From the NCBI GenBank assembly GCA_963713965.1, contig OY970217.1, positions 496,001 to 560,000 of the forward strand: a stretch of DNA of 64,000 nt, written 5' to 3'. Positions 17,352 to 25,352 of this stretch are shown here, piece after piece. The notes below the pieces were generated by a model. The model searched no databases and had not been told where the DNA came from. It worked only from the letters and a program-made list of their open reading frames with translations. The first letter of the stretch is position 1. Every line of letters starts with the position of its first letter. Origin of the DNA: CALAGB01 sp963713965. GTDB lineage: Bacteria > Chloroflexota > Chloroflexia > Thermomicrobiales > Thermomicrobiaceae. The translations under genes and the position numbers were made by a program.

Positions 17352-18257
17352 ATGACAGGCGAGACGAGCAGCTTTTCGCTTCCAGGATTTCGCGTTGGAC
17401 ACTGGACGCATGAGTCCGGTCAAACCGGATGCAGCGTCGTGATCCCTGATGAACCGGCACTGGCAGTGGTCGACGTTCGAGGTGGCGCGCCTGGAACTCG
17501 CGAAACCTCGCTCCTTGAAGAAGGGCGCATGGTTCAACGTGTGAACGCCGTCCTGCTGACAGGCGGTAGCGCGTTCGGGCTATCCGCCGCCGATGGCGTG
17601 GTCCGCTGGCTGCGCGAACAACGACGGGGATTCCCGACAGCCAGCATCCCGGTTCCCATCGTCTCGGCCGCGGTACTTTTCGACCTCAAGGGTGATGATC
17701 CCGTCTGGCCCAATGCACAAGCTGGATACGAGTGCGCCGCAGGGGCCACCGAAGACCAATGGGTTTCGGGACGTCGAGGGGCCGGGACCGGTGCGACGGT
17801 CGCCAAGATCCTGAATCACCAGGGACGGCCTTCAGGGATCGGCGCGGCCAGGATTGAGACGGAGGCGGGAACAGTAGCAGCACTTATGGCCGTCAACGCC
17901 GTGGGAGAAATCGCGACAGCCGAAACGGACGACGGCCGCACGCTCGAGCAGACTATCCTCAGCGGCGTCGATCCCCAGCCAAGAACTGGGGAGAACACGA
18001 CGATCGGCGTTGTTGCCATCGATGGCGCACTGGAGCGTGATGACCTGGTGCGCATTGCCGTGGCTGCCCATGATGGGCTGGCTCGAGCGATTCATCCGGC
18101 GCATACGATCTTTGACGGTGACACGATCTTCGTTCTATGCCGACACGATGGAACGCTGCGCCCACGCGATTCGTTGATCCTCAATGTCGCTACCCAACAT
18201 GCCGTGATGCGGGCGATCATCAACGCGACTAACACCTCGACGGCTCAAGAGCGTTGA
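17352..18257 (+). CDS. P1 (S58) family aminopeptidase
   Basis: A 301-residue DmpA/BapA-like N-terminal-nucleophile aminopeptidase, a family that cleaves itself into alpha and beta chains. The self-processing site is in GENTTIGVVA: Thr216/Thr217 would become the beta-chain N-terminus and nucleophile. Other hallmarks are FRVGHWTH, VDVRGGAPGTRET, the oxyanion region LTGGSAFGLSAADGV and GAGTGATVAK. GAGGG five bases before the ATG supports the start. It follows the MBL gene by 34 bases on the same strand and could be the fourth gene of the nth operon. The natural peptide substrate is unknown. Confidence 0.9.
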   Translation: MTGETSSFSLPGFRVGHWTHESGQTGCSVVIPDEPALAVVDVRGGAPGTRETSLLEEGRMVQRVNAVLLTGGSAFGLSAADGVVRWLREQRRGFPTASIPVPIVSAAVLFDLKGDDPVWPNAQAGYECAAGATEDQWVSGRRGAGTGATVAKILNHQGRPSGIGAARIETEAGTVAALMAVNAVGEIATAETDDGRTLEQTILSGVDPQPRTGENTTIGVVAIDGALERDDLVRIAVAAHDGLARAIHPAHTIFDGDTIFVLCRHDGTLRPRDSLILNVATQHAVMRAIINATNTSTAQER

Positions 18258-18411
18258 CAGTTTGTCACTAAGGTTCACCGATATTGAGCTGAAATAGGGT
18301 GATCTCTCGCCGAACGCGTGCTAGACTCAATTCATCGAGTGCAATTCGCGCCGCTCGACACGCCACCAGAGTTATCAGTCGAAGCATCCCAGGCTGGCGG
18401 GTAACCCTTTG

Positions 18412-19272
18412 ATGAAGCTGATTGTCTCTACCGGTGCGTTCCCCGGGTTTTCCGTCGAAAGCTCGATGTCGCTCGCCCGTGACGCGGGTGCGGATGGCGT
18501 GGAGCTCATGCTCACGCCGCGGTCAAGCCATGTTGATCCGGAATATGTTTGTCGTCTTGAGGACCACTACGAGGTGCCGGTTCGATCGGTACATACCATT
18601 CTACAGTTGAGATCCGCCTCGCCCGAGCTTCTCGCCCGAGACATCATCGATTCCGCTCGATTCGCGTCCCGGTTTCCGCGGTGCAAGGCACTCGTCGTTC
18701 ATACGCCCCAAGTGCAATCCTTGCATGATCCGGACGCGCGGGTGTGGTTCGATGCAGTCAACACCGCTGTCGACATCTCTCAGCGAGGTCGATTCGAGAT
18801 TGCCATCGAGAATAGTGGTCGAGGCACGAGCAAGACGCCGACGTGGGCGTTTGACCATCCCCATCGTCTCTTGTGGCTTACCGAGGAGTGGGATCTCAAG
18901 ATCACCTACGACACTGCTCACGCCGCCAGCCGCAACTGGGATCTGCTCGAATCGCTGAAGTCGTTCCTTCCGAGAATCGCAAACATCCATCTGAGCGATG
19001 TCGCCGAGCGCCAATCTCGATTTGGTCTCTGGAACGCGATGCTCCGCGACCATCAGCTTCCCGGCCACGGTATGTTGCCGCTTGATGACCTGCTCCTCAA
19101 GCTGGCGCAGACGCAATACGACGGACTGGTGACGCTGGAACTGAGTCCAGTCGCGGTGCAGGCATGGTGGCGACCGTCAAGCCTCAAACGGATCACGGAA
19201 GCCGTCGAACGGTGCCGCGTCTCGATGCGCCAACTCCACCCGCCACAGGGCCACACGCAAGAACGCGCCTGA
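18412..19272 (+). CDS. Sugar phosphate isomerase/epimerase-like TIM-barrel protein
   Basis: A 286-residue AP-endonuclease-2/xylose-isomerase-like TIM barrel. Likely metal ligands are in ENSGRG (Glu), TYDTAHAA (Asp, His), HLSD (His, Asp) and the terminal TLELSP (Glu). It begins MKLIVSTGAFPG. A TTG one codon upstream is less likely than this ATG. The substrate is unknown; endonuclease IV activity is unlikely because the typical EndoIV motifs are absent. The 154-base gap before it contains TAGACT (about 18323) as a possible -10 box. It converges on rpsI. Confidence 0.82.
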   Translation: MKLIVSTGAFPGFSVESSMSLARDAGADGVELMLTPRSSHVDPEYVCRLEDHYEVPVRSVHTILQLRSASPELLARDIIDSARFASRFPRCKALVVHTPQVQSLHDPDARVWFDAVNTAVDISQRGRFEIAIENSGRGTSKTPTWAFDHPHRLLWLTEEWDLKITYDTAHAASRNWDLLESLKSFLPRIANIHLSDVAERQSRFGLWNAMLRDHQLPGHGMLPLDDLLLKLAQTQYDGLVTLELSPVAVQAWWRPSSLKRITEAVERCRVSMRQLHPPQGHTQERA

Positions 19273-19301
19273 CGCTGATCCACAAACTCGCGCGCGACAA
19301 A

Positions 19302-19329
19302 ACACCGGACGTCGGTTGACGCCCGGTGT
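19302..19329 (-). terminator. Terminator of the ribosomal-protein cluster (after rpsI)
   Basis: ACACCGGACGTC (19302-19313) pairs with GACGCCCGGTGT (19318-19329), a 12-bp stem with one mismatch and a 4-base loop. Reading in the rpsI direction it is followed by a TTTT tract. It lies about 30 bases beyond the rpsI stop and ends the minus-strand cluster. Confidence 0.8.
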
Positions 19330-19358
19330 CGCAGGTTCGCTTGTTGTGGCGACGCGCT

Positions 19359-19778
19359 CTATCGCTTGGTGTACTGAGGTGCCTTACGCGCTCGCTTGAG
19401 TCCGACCTTCTTTCGCTCTTTGACACGTGCATCCCGTGTCAGAAAGCCTGCGCGGCGAAGTACGGGTCTCAATTCCGGATCGGAACGCACCAATGCACGC
19501 GCGATCGCATGACGAACGGCCCCGGCCTGACCGGTCATTCCGCCGCCAACCACGCGGATCTGAATGTTGAACTTCTCGACCGTGTTGGTCAATCGTAGCG
19601 GCTCGGCGATCATGGCCTGATAAATGTCGCGGCCGCCGAAGTATTCGCGGGCGGTCTTATTGTTCACCTCGAAATTGCCACGTCCGGGGTAGAGACGCGC
19701 GCGGGCTACCGCGCTCTTGCGCCTACCGGTACTGGCTACATATTTTTGCTGGCGGTCTACGGTTGCTCCTGCTTCCAC
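19359..19778 (-). CDS. rpsI: 30S ribosomal protein S9
   Basis: A 139-residue S9, whose C-terminal tail reaches the P-site tRNA. It has YVASTGRRKSAVARARLYPG near residues 13-32, the GQAGAVRHAIARAL helix and the conserved end KAPQYTKR. A short N-terminal extension (MEAGATVDRQQ) precedes the usual start. It follows rplM by 17 bases, the usual rplM-rpsI pair, and is the last gene of the cluster. Confidence 0.97.
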   Translation of the reverse strand: MEAGATVDRQQKYVASTGRRKSAVARARLYPGRGNFEVNNKTAREYFGGRDIYQAMIAEPLRLTNTVEKFNIQIRVVGGGMTGQAGAVRHAIARALVRSDPELRPVLRRAGFLTRDARVKERKKVGLKRARKAPQYTKR

Positions 19779-19795
19779 TGTTACTCGTCTCTCCT

Positions 19796-20230
19796 CTATC
19801 CTTCAATCCGCAACGGTTGGGGATTCTGAGCCGAGTGCGGGTGGTCCGGCCCGGCGTAGATCTTCAGCTTCTTGAACATCGCGTCGCCAAGTGAATTCTT
19901 CGGCAACATCATTCGAATCGAGCGCTCCAATGGCCGAGTCGGATGCTTCTCAAGTTGATCGCGCAGTGGCGTCGACCGGAAGCCGCCCGGATATTGTGAG
20001 TGTCGATAATAGACCTTTTTCTCTTCTTTATTACCGGTGACGCGGATTTTCTCGGCGTTCACTACGATGACGTAGTCACCCATATCCATATGCGTGGCGA
20101 ACGTCGGCTTGTGCTTGCCGCGAAGGACACTGGCAATCTGCGTCGAGATCCGGCCGAGCGTTTTGTTCTCCGCGTCGACGATGAACCAGGATCGCTGGAT
20201 TTCCGATGCCTTTGGCGAGTACGTTTTCAT
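19796..20230 (-). CDS. rplM: 50S ribosomal protein L13
   Basis: A 144-residue L13, an early-assembly 23S rRNA-binding protein. It starts MKTYSPKASEIQRSWFIVDAENKTLGR and contains the family motif MGDYVIVVNAEKI and YYRHSQYPGG, ending HPHSAQNPQPL. GGAG lies about 11 bases before the ATG. Pairing with rpsI is universal. Confidence 0.97.
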   Translation of the reverse strand: MKTYSPKASEIQRSWFIVDAENKTLGRISTQIASVLRGKHKPTFATHMDMGDYVIVVNAEKIRVTGNKEEKKVYYRHSQYPGGFRSTPLRDQLEKHPTRPLERSIRMMLPKNSLGDAMFKKLKIYAGPDHPHSAQNPQPLRIEG

Positions 20231-20285
20231 GTGAACCTGTGCTCCTCAATGGAAACGACGCCGCCGAACATCGGCGCCAAACCTT

Positions 20286-21089
20286 TCACCCCGCTGGGTA
20301 TTCGACGCTCCAGAGTATCAAGCCTTGCGGAGGCGCGCCGGCTGGCGCGGCTCTACGATCACGGCTCGCCAGAACGTTCGCGAACCATTCGACCGACCGT
20401 GCTCCCCGGCCGACTTCGACCAGGTTTCCGACGATGTTCCGTATCATATGTGGCAGAAAACGGTCTGCCTGAACGCGGAACTCCAATAATCGCTCGTCGT
20501 CGCTTCCGCGTTCCCAGCCGTACGAAGAAACGCTCCACTCGGCCGTCGCCATCTCTCGCGTGCAATCGGCCGGACTTCCCGGAACTCCGAGTCCCGCGCC
20601 GGCGAACGACGCGAAATCCTGCCGTCCAATTAGTTTGGCTGCCGCTTCGTTCATACGCGTGACATCTAGCGGCTGCCGTACAGACCATGTGTATCGCCGC
20701 ATCAGCACCAGCGGTGTCGCACCATTCCATACTCGAAAACGATACTCACGACTCCGCGCATCAAACCGAGCGTGAAATCCAGCGGCAGTCTCGTTCACAG
20801 ATCGAATCGAGACATCCTCCGGCGTGAGTGAATCGAGCGCGTATCGCAGCGATTCTTCGTCACGTCGCCACCGAATGGTGGCACTTGCGACCTGCCCGAC
20901 TGCGTGAACGCCGCGATCCGTTCGCCCGGCCAGGTCAATCTTGACCGGCGATCCGGTCAGGCGCTTGAGCGCGTCTTCAACGACCTGCTGTACCGTCCTG
21001 ACCGATGCCTGCCGTTGCGAGCCATAGAAGTCGGTCCCATCGTAACCCAGTTCGATACGAACGTGGCGGACGGTTGCATCACCGGACAA
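20286..21089 (-). CDS. truA: tRNA pseudouridine(38-40) synthase
   Basis: A 267-residue TruA that isomerises uridines 38-40 in tRNA anticodon arms. The catalytic Asp is in AGRTDRGVHAVGQV. Other motifs are ELGYDGTDFYGSQRQ, FHARFDARSREYRF, and RFLPHMIRNIVGNLVEVGRG. The only plausible start is TTG at 21089, because an in-frame stop lies six codons upstream and no ATG or GTG occurs nearby; no strong ribosome site is seen. It lies between rplQ and rplM as in many Gram-positive-like clusters. Confidence 0.95.
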   Translation of the reverse strand: MSGDATVRHVRIELGYDGTDFYGSQRQASVRTVQQVVEDALKRLTGSPVKIDLAGRTDRGVHAVGQVASATIRWRRDEESLRYALDSLTPEDVSIRSVNETAAGFHARFDARSREYRFRVWNGATPLVLMRRYTWSVRQPLDVTRMNEAAAKLIGRQDFASFAGAGLGVPGSPADCTREMATAEWSVSSYGWERGSDDERLLEFRVQADRFLPHMIRNIVGNLVEVGRGARSVEWFANVLASRDRRAAPAGAPPQGLILWSVEYPAG

Positions 21090-21110
21090 CGGAATCGATA
21101 GACTTCAACC

Positions 21111-21464
21111 CTAGGCCACGAACTCGATAAGCGCCATGGGTGCGGCGTCACCACGACGGTTGCCGAGCTTGTAGATGCGTGTATAGCCGCCTGCCTGACC
21201 GTCGAAGCGTGGACCGATGACATCGAACAACTTTGCCGTCGCACGCTCATCGGCCAAGCGGGCCATAACGAGCCGCCGATGATGCTCGCTGTCCTCACGC
21301 GACATCGTCACGAGCTTCTCGACGATCGGACGAATCGATTTGGCTTTCGCCTCGCTCGTCTGAATCCGCTCATGTAAGATCAGCGAAACCGCGAGGTTGC
21401 GAAAGAGCGCCTTGCGCTGGTTCGTATTTCGGCCGAACTTTCGGCCCGCGACGCGGTGCCTCAT
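21111..21464 (-). CDS. rplQ: 50S ribosomal protein L17
   Basis: A 117-residue L17 near the peptide exit tunnel. It starts MRHRVAGRKFGRNTNQRKALFRNLAVSL and ends with GYTRIYKLGNRRGDAAPMALIE, both diagnostic. It follows rpoA by 18 bases. Confidence 0.97.
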   Translation of the reverse strand: MRHRVAGRKFGRNTNQRKALFRNLAVSLILHERIQTSEAKAKSIRPIVEKLVTMSREDSEHHRRLVMARLADERATAKLFDVIGPRFDGQAGGYTRIYKLGNRRGDAAPMALIEFVA

Positions 21465-21482
21465 GGTTGAAGTCTCCCCACC

Positions 21483-22484
21483 CTATTCGGCGGCGTCCGA
21501 GTCGGCACCGCCATCTGAGTCATCGTCTGATTCATCGTCATCCATACCCGCGCCGTTGGGCAACTCGAAGTCGTAACCGAACTCGGACATCCGCTCCTTG
21601 AGCTCTTGCAGCGAGCGTGGACCGAAATTGCGAATCGAGAGTAGCTGCTCCGGTTCCATGTCGAGGACCTGACCAACGCGATCGATATGACGGCTGCGCA
21701 GAGCGTTCAGTACACGCGGCGACAAGCCCAGCTCGGCCAGCGGACGAGTGTCCGCCTCGGAAACCTGGCGCGTCGCTTCTTCGACCTCTTCGACCGGCTC
21801 GCGGTTGAAGTCCGCAATCAGCCTGGCATGGTCGACCATGATCTGCGCGGAACGAGCGAGTGCATCGTCTGGTTCGATCGTACCGTCCGTGATGATCTCC
21901 AGGATGAGCCGATCGTAGTCGGTCATCTGCCCTACACGTGTATGCTCGACGACGTAATTCACCTTCTCGATCGGCGTGAAGATGGCGTCGACCGGGATCT
22001 CACCAATCGAGAAGACCTCCTGCGCCTCGGCGGGCTGGTAGCCACGACCACGGGCTACGACGAGGTCCATCTCCAGCCGCGCCCGATCGTTGTCGAGCGT
22101 GGCGATGATTTGGTCCTGGTTGACGATTTCGATCTCGCCCGGCCAATCGATATCGCCCGCTGTGACCACGCCCTCACCATGTGCGTACAAACTCGCACGC
22201 GTCTCACGGAAAGCCTCCGACACCACACGCAGGCGCACACGCTTCAGGTTGAGAACGATCTCCGTCACATCTTCGCGAACGCCTTCGATGGTCGAGAACT
22301 CATGCCAGACATCGGCGATGCGGACGCGAACGATAGCCGCGCCAGGAAGAGACCGGAGCAAAATCCGGCGGAGCGAATTGCCGATCGTGATGCCGTACCC
22401 CGGCTCGAGTGGCTCAACGACGAATCGGCCGTAATTCACCCCAGAGTGTGTCTGTTGAACTCGTGGTTGCGCGATTTCTAGCAA
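21483..22484 (-). CDS. rpoA: DNA-directed RNA polymerase subunit alpha
   Basis: A 333-residue alpha subunit. The N-terminal dimerisation domain (about 1-230) includes FVVEPLEPGYGITIGNSLRRILL, and the C-terminal DNA/activator-binding domain (about 250-310) includes LSPRVLNALRSRHIDRVGQVL and IRNFGPRSLQELKERM. An acidic tail of about 20 Asp/Ser/Glu residues ends the protein. The frame continues upstream to 22517, but GGAGG nine bases before the TTG at 22484, and the family start (LEIAQPRV), favour TTG as start codon. Confidence 0.95.
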   Translation of the reverse strand: MLEIAQPRVQQTHSGVNYGRFVVEPLEPGYGITIGNSLRRILLRSLPGAAIVRVRIADVWHEFSTIEGVREDVTEIVLNLKRVRLRVVSEAFRETRASLYAHGEGVVTAGDIDWPGEIEIVNQDQIIATLDNDRARLEMDLVVARGRGYQPAEAQEVFSIGEIPVDAIFTPIEKVNYVVEHTRVGQMTDYDRLILEIITDGTIEPDDALARSAQIMVDHARLIADFNREPVEEVEEATRQVSEADTRPLAELGLSPRVLNALRSRHIDRVGQVLDMEPEQLLSIRNFGPRSLQELKERMSEFGYDFELPNGAGMDDDESDDDSDGGADSDAAE

Positions 22485-22561
22485 TCGAATCAGCCTCCTC
22501 CGGCCAATAAGCGGCACGTCACTGGCGTGATGACCGACCAGTGCGTGCCTGCAGCGTGGCG

Positions 22562-23206
22562 TTACCGGCTGTAAAACTCAACGACAAGCTGTTCGTTGAG
22601 CGGTGGAATCTCAATCTGGTCGCGTGCCGGTGCGTTCACGACTCGCCCGCTCATGTTCTCCATGTCCCGTGTCAGCCAATCCGGGACAGGCTTTGTGCCG
22701 GCGGTCTCCACCACGATCTTGAAGTATTCGCGCTCACGGCTTTGCTTGCGAACGGCGATCACGTCCTCAGGCTTGACAATGAAGGACGGGATGTTCGTCT
22801 TGCGGCCGTTCACAGTGAAATGGCCATGGCGCACGATCTGTCGCGCTTGTTTGCGCGAATCGGCGAAGCCCAACCGGTATACAACATTGTCCAATCGAGT
22901 CTCGAGGATCTGTAGCAGGTTCTCACCGGTAACCCCGCCACGGCGCTCCGCTTCATCGAAGTGACGGCGGAACTGGCCTTCGAGCACGCCATACATCTTG
23001 CGAATCTTCTGCTTCTCACGAAGCTGAATGCCATACTCGGACGGACGCCGCGTACGCTTCTGCCCATGCTGTCCTGGCGGGAAGTTCCGCATCGGCTGAC
23101 GCTGGACAATCGGGCACTTGGGGCTGAGGCAGCGCTCACCCTTCAGGTAGAGCTTCAGCCCTTCCCGACGACAGATCCGGCAGACCGGGCCGGTGTACCT
23201 TGCCAT
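22562..23206 (-). CDS. rpsD: 30S ribosomal protein S4
   Basis: A 214-residue S4, a primary 16S rRNA binder and, in some bacteria, a translational repressor of the alpha operon. The N-terminus carries four zinc-type cysteines (CRIC, then CLSPKC), the zinc-dependent form. The S4 RNA-binding domain has RLDNVVYRLGFADSRKQARQIVRHGHFTVNG. Confidence 0.97.
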   Translation of the reverse strand: MARYTGPVCRICRREGLKLYLKGERCLSPKCPIVQRQPMRNFPPGQHGQKRTRRPSEYGIQLREKQKIRKMYGVLEGQFRRHFDEAERRGGVTGENLLQILETRLDNVVYRLGFADSRKQARQIVRHGHFTVNGRKTNIPSFIVKPEDVIAVRKQSREREYFKIVVETAGTKPVPDWLTRDMENMSGRVVNAPARDQIEIPPLNEQLVVEFYSR

Positions 23207-23261
23207 TCATCCTCCTCGACTCACCGGATCAGCAGACCAGAGAGCCTGAATCACAATCGTG

Positions 23262-23669
23262 TTAAACGCGGCGCCGCTTCGGTGGTCGGCAGCCGTTGTG
23301 CGGCACCGGCGTCACGTCAGCGATGGACGTCACCTGAATGCCAGTTGCCTGCAAAGAACGGATCGCCATCTCACGGCCGGAACCCGGCCCCTTGATGAAA
23401 ACGTCAACCTGCCGCATGCCATGCTCCATGGCCTTGCGCGCGGCGGTCTCGGCCGCAACCTGAGCAGCGTAGGGCGTACTCTTGCGCGATCCCTTGAATC
23501 CTGACGCACCAGCGCTGGACCATGCCACGACGTTGCCGACCTGGTCAGTGAGCGTCACCATCGTATTGTTGAACGTCGATTGCACGTAAGCTCGGCCGCG
23601 AGGAATGTTCTTTCGGTCGCGTCGCCTTACTCGCCCTCGTGCTTTGCTTGCCCGTCGGCGATCCGCCAT
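23262..23669 (-). CDS. rpsK: 30S ribosomal protein S11
   Basis: A 135-residue S11 of the 30S platform. It has the family core FNNTMVTLTDQVGNVVAWSSAGASGFKGSRKSTPYAAQ and the end VTPVPHNGCRPPKRRRV. The basic N-terminus (about 18 residues) is usual. A strong hairpin lies in the 99-base gap to rpsM upstream. Confidence 0.97.
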   Translation of the reverse strand: MADRRRASKARGRVRRRDRKNIPRGRAYVQSTFNNTMVTLTDQVGNVVAWSSAGASGFKGSRKSTPYAAQVAAETAARKAMEHGMRQVDVFIKGPGSGREMAIRSLQATGIQVTSIADVTPVPHNGCRPPKRRRV

Positions 23670-23704
23670 GCGCTCTGCGTCCTTTCCTGGTCATCTCATA
23701 CATT

Positions 23705-23724
23705 GGCGGGCGATGACGCCCGCC
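23705..23724 (-). other. Perfect hairpin in the rpsM-rpsK gap
   Basis: GGCGGGCG (23705-23712) pairs with CGCCCGCC (23717-23724), an 8-bp all-GC stem with a 4-base loop, inside the unusually long 99-base gap. No T run follows on either strand, so a processing, stability or ribosomal-protein-binding role is more likely than termination. Function is inferred only from position. Confidence 0.55.
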
Positions 23725-23768
23725 GTCTCAATCTGAGTAATGATCGATTGCTCGACCGATGTCAGAGA

Positions 23769-24143
23769 TTAGCGACCCTTGCGCCGCACGCCAATTGCCT
23801 TCTTTGGGCCCTTGCGAGTGCGCGCATTGGTCTTCGTCCGCTGACCGTGAACCGGAAGGCCGCGACGATGCCGCAGACCACGATAGCTTCCGATATCCAT
23901 CAGCCGCTTGATGTTCATGCTGACCTCACGGCGAAGATCGCCCTCGACCAGCATCTCTTTCTCGACGATGTCACGCAGGCGCTGCACCTCATCGTCCGTT
24001 AGATCGCGAACTCGAGTGTCAGGACTGATGGAGGTTTGCTCCAGGAGCCCCTTGCTCGTCGTCAGCCCGATTCCGAAAATATAGGTCAGGCCGATCTCGA
24101 CTCGCTTTTCGCGTGGAAGATCGACGCCAGCGATACGTGCCAT
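23769..24143 (-). CDS. rpsM: 30S ribosomal protein S13
   Basis: A 124-residue S13 of the 30S head. It has MARIAGVDLPREKRVEIGLTYIFGIG at the start, IGSYRGLRHRRGLPVHGQRTKTNARTRKGPKK near the end, both diagnostic, and a helix-two-turns-helix between. It follows rpmJ by only 9 bases. Confidence 0.97.
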   Translation of the reverse strand: MARIAGVDLPREKRVEIGLTYIFGIGLTTSKGLLEQTSISPDTRVRDLTDDEVQRLRDIVEKEMLVEGDLRREVSMNIKRLMDIGSYRGLRHRRGLPVHGQRTKTNARTRKGPKKAIGVRRKGR

Positions 24144-24152
24144 GTCTACCCC

Positions 24153-24266
24153 TTATCCCTGACGCTGCTTGTGCTTCGGATTCGTGCAGATAACGCGCAC
24201 GACGCCTCGGCGCCTGATGATGCGGCAGTTGTCACAACGCCGCTTGACTGATGCGGTCACTTTCAT
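24153..24266 (-). CDS. rpmJ: 50S ribosomal protein L36
   Basis: A 37-codon gene reading MKVTASVKRRCDNC, then RIIRRRGVVRVICTNPKHKQRQG. Cys11, Cys14, Cys27 and His32 form the zinc site, so this is the zinc-dependent form of L36. ATG at 24264-24266, TAA at 24153-24155. It lies in its usual place between infA and rpsM. Confidence 0.96.
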   Translation of the reverse strand: MKVTASVKRRCDNCRIIRRRGVVRVICTNPKHKQRQG

Positions 24267-24302
24267 GGTTCGCCCACTTCCCCACTGTCGAGAATCGATC
24301 TT

Positions 24303-24524
24303 CTAAGTTCTCAACCGATATGTAATACGTCCGCGAGAAAGGTCGTACGGTGACAATTCAACCCGTACCCGATCCCCGGGTAAGATTCGAATGAAATTGA
24401 GGCGCAACTTGCCAGAAATGTGCGCGAGCACCTCGTGTCCGCTATCTAGCTCCACACGGAACATCGCGTTCGGTAATGGCTCCGTGACTTTGCCTTCGAC
24501 CTCGATGACATCCTTCTTGGTCAC
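24303..24524 (-). CDS. infA: Translation initiation factor IF-1
   Basis: A 73-residue S1-like OB-fold protein that binds the 30S A site during initiation. It has VIEVEGKVTEPLPNAMFRVELDSGHEVLAHISGKLRLNFIRILPGD and the end RGRITYRLRT, full family length. An extended -10 promoter and a small hairpin lie just upstream, in the only sizeable gap after map. Confidence 0.97.
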   Translation of the reverse strand: MTKKDVIEVEGKVTEPLPNAMFRVELDSGHEVLAHISGKLRLNFIRILPGDRVRVELSPYDLSRGRITYRLRT

Positions 24525-24539
24525 TTGTCACCTCGGACC

Positions 24540-24559
24540 TGCGCACACTTAAGTGCGCA
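24540..24559 (-). other. Hairpin in the infA 5' leader
   Basis: TGCGCA (24540-24545) is repeated as its own complement at 24554-24559 around CACTTAAG, within the region transcribed from the proposed infA promoter. No T run follows. It may stabilise the leader or control access to infA. Confidence 0.45.
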
Positions 24560-24586
24560 CGTCGAACGCATGCGCCACAACAGCGC

Positions 24587-24617
24587 ATTATACCATAAAA
24601 TCTCCTCAGCGGGTCAA
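24587..24617 (-). promoter_or_regulatory. Internal promoter before infA-rpmJ-rpsM-rpsK-rpsD-rpoA
   Basis: On the minus strand TATAAT (24587-24592) is preceded by TGG, making an extended -10 box, and TTGACC (24612-24617) lies 19 bases away across the map stop codon. The long spacer is tolerated with an extended -10. It would let IF-1, RNA polymerase alpha and the alpha-block ribosomal proteins be made independently of the upstream genes. Confidence 0.65.
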
Positions 24618-25352
24618 CAATTCCGGATCTTCCGGCGTAATCAGCACCGTATGCTCGTAGTGCGCTGATAATTCGCCATCGTCTGTCACTATCGTCCACC
24701 CATCGTCAAGAATCCGCACGCGCGCATCCCCAATGGTGAACATCGGCTCGATCGCGATCGTCATTCCTGGCCGAAGCACCGCTCCTGTACCCGAACGTCC
24801 AAAATTCGGTATCGTCGGATCCTCCCACAGCGATCGCCCAATTCCGTGGCCAGTTAGTTCTCTGACGATCCCATAACCGGCATCGGTGGCGACCTGCTGC
24901 ACCGCGGCCGAGATATCTCCGATGCGATTCCCGGCTCTCGCGAACTCCACACCCCGAAAGAACGCCTGCTCGGTGACTTCGATCAATCTGCGGGCTTTAT
25001 CCGAGATCTCGCCGACCGGCAACGTGAGCGCTGAATCAGCATGATAGCCCTCAAGCAAAGCGCCAACGTCGATCGAGAAGATGTCCCCTTCGACGAGTGT
25101 CCTCGGTCCAGGGATGCCGTGAACGACCTCTTCGTTCACCGATGCGCAGATACTTGCCGTGAAACCCTGGTGCCCGAGAAACGACGGAGACGCACCGCGC
25201 AATTCGATCAGCTCGCGTGACATCCGGTCGAGCTCGCCTGTTGTCACTCCAGGACGAACTTCTTGCCGCATCAGTTCCAGCACTTCGGCAACGATCTTGC
25301 CAGCCCGCCGCATGATCTCGAGTTCTCGCGCAGACTTCAGCGTGATAGCCAT
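24606..25352 (-). CDS. map: Type I methionine aminopeptidase
   Basis: A 248-residue enzyme that removes initiator methionine from nascent proteins. The five metal ligands are visible: Asp in FSIDVGALLEGYHADSALT (two), His in LTGHGIGRSLWEDP, Glu in AIEPMFTIG, and Glu in SAHYEHTVLI. The substrate-pocket HGIG is intact. The open frame extends 68 codons upstream into adk; the ATG that overlaps the adk TGA by one base (TGATG) and starts MAITLKSARELEIMRRAG is the family start. Confidence 0.96.
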   Translation of the reverse strand: MAITLKSARELEIMRRAGKIVAEVLELMRQEVRPGVTTGELDRMSRELIELRGASPSFLGHQGFTASICASVNEEVVHGIPGPRTLVEGDIFSIDVGALLEGYHADSALTLPVGEISDKARRLIEVTEQAFFRGVEFARAGNRIGDISAAVQQVATDAGYGIVRELTGHGIGRSLWEDPTIPNFGRSGTGAVLRPGMTIAIEPMFTIGDARVRILDDGWTIVTDDGELSAHYEHTVLITPEDPELLTR

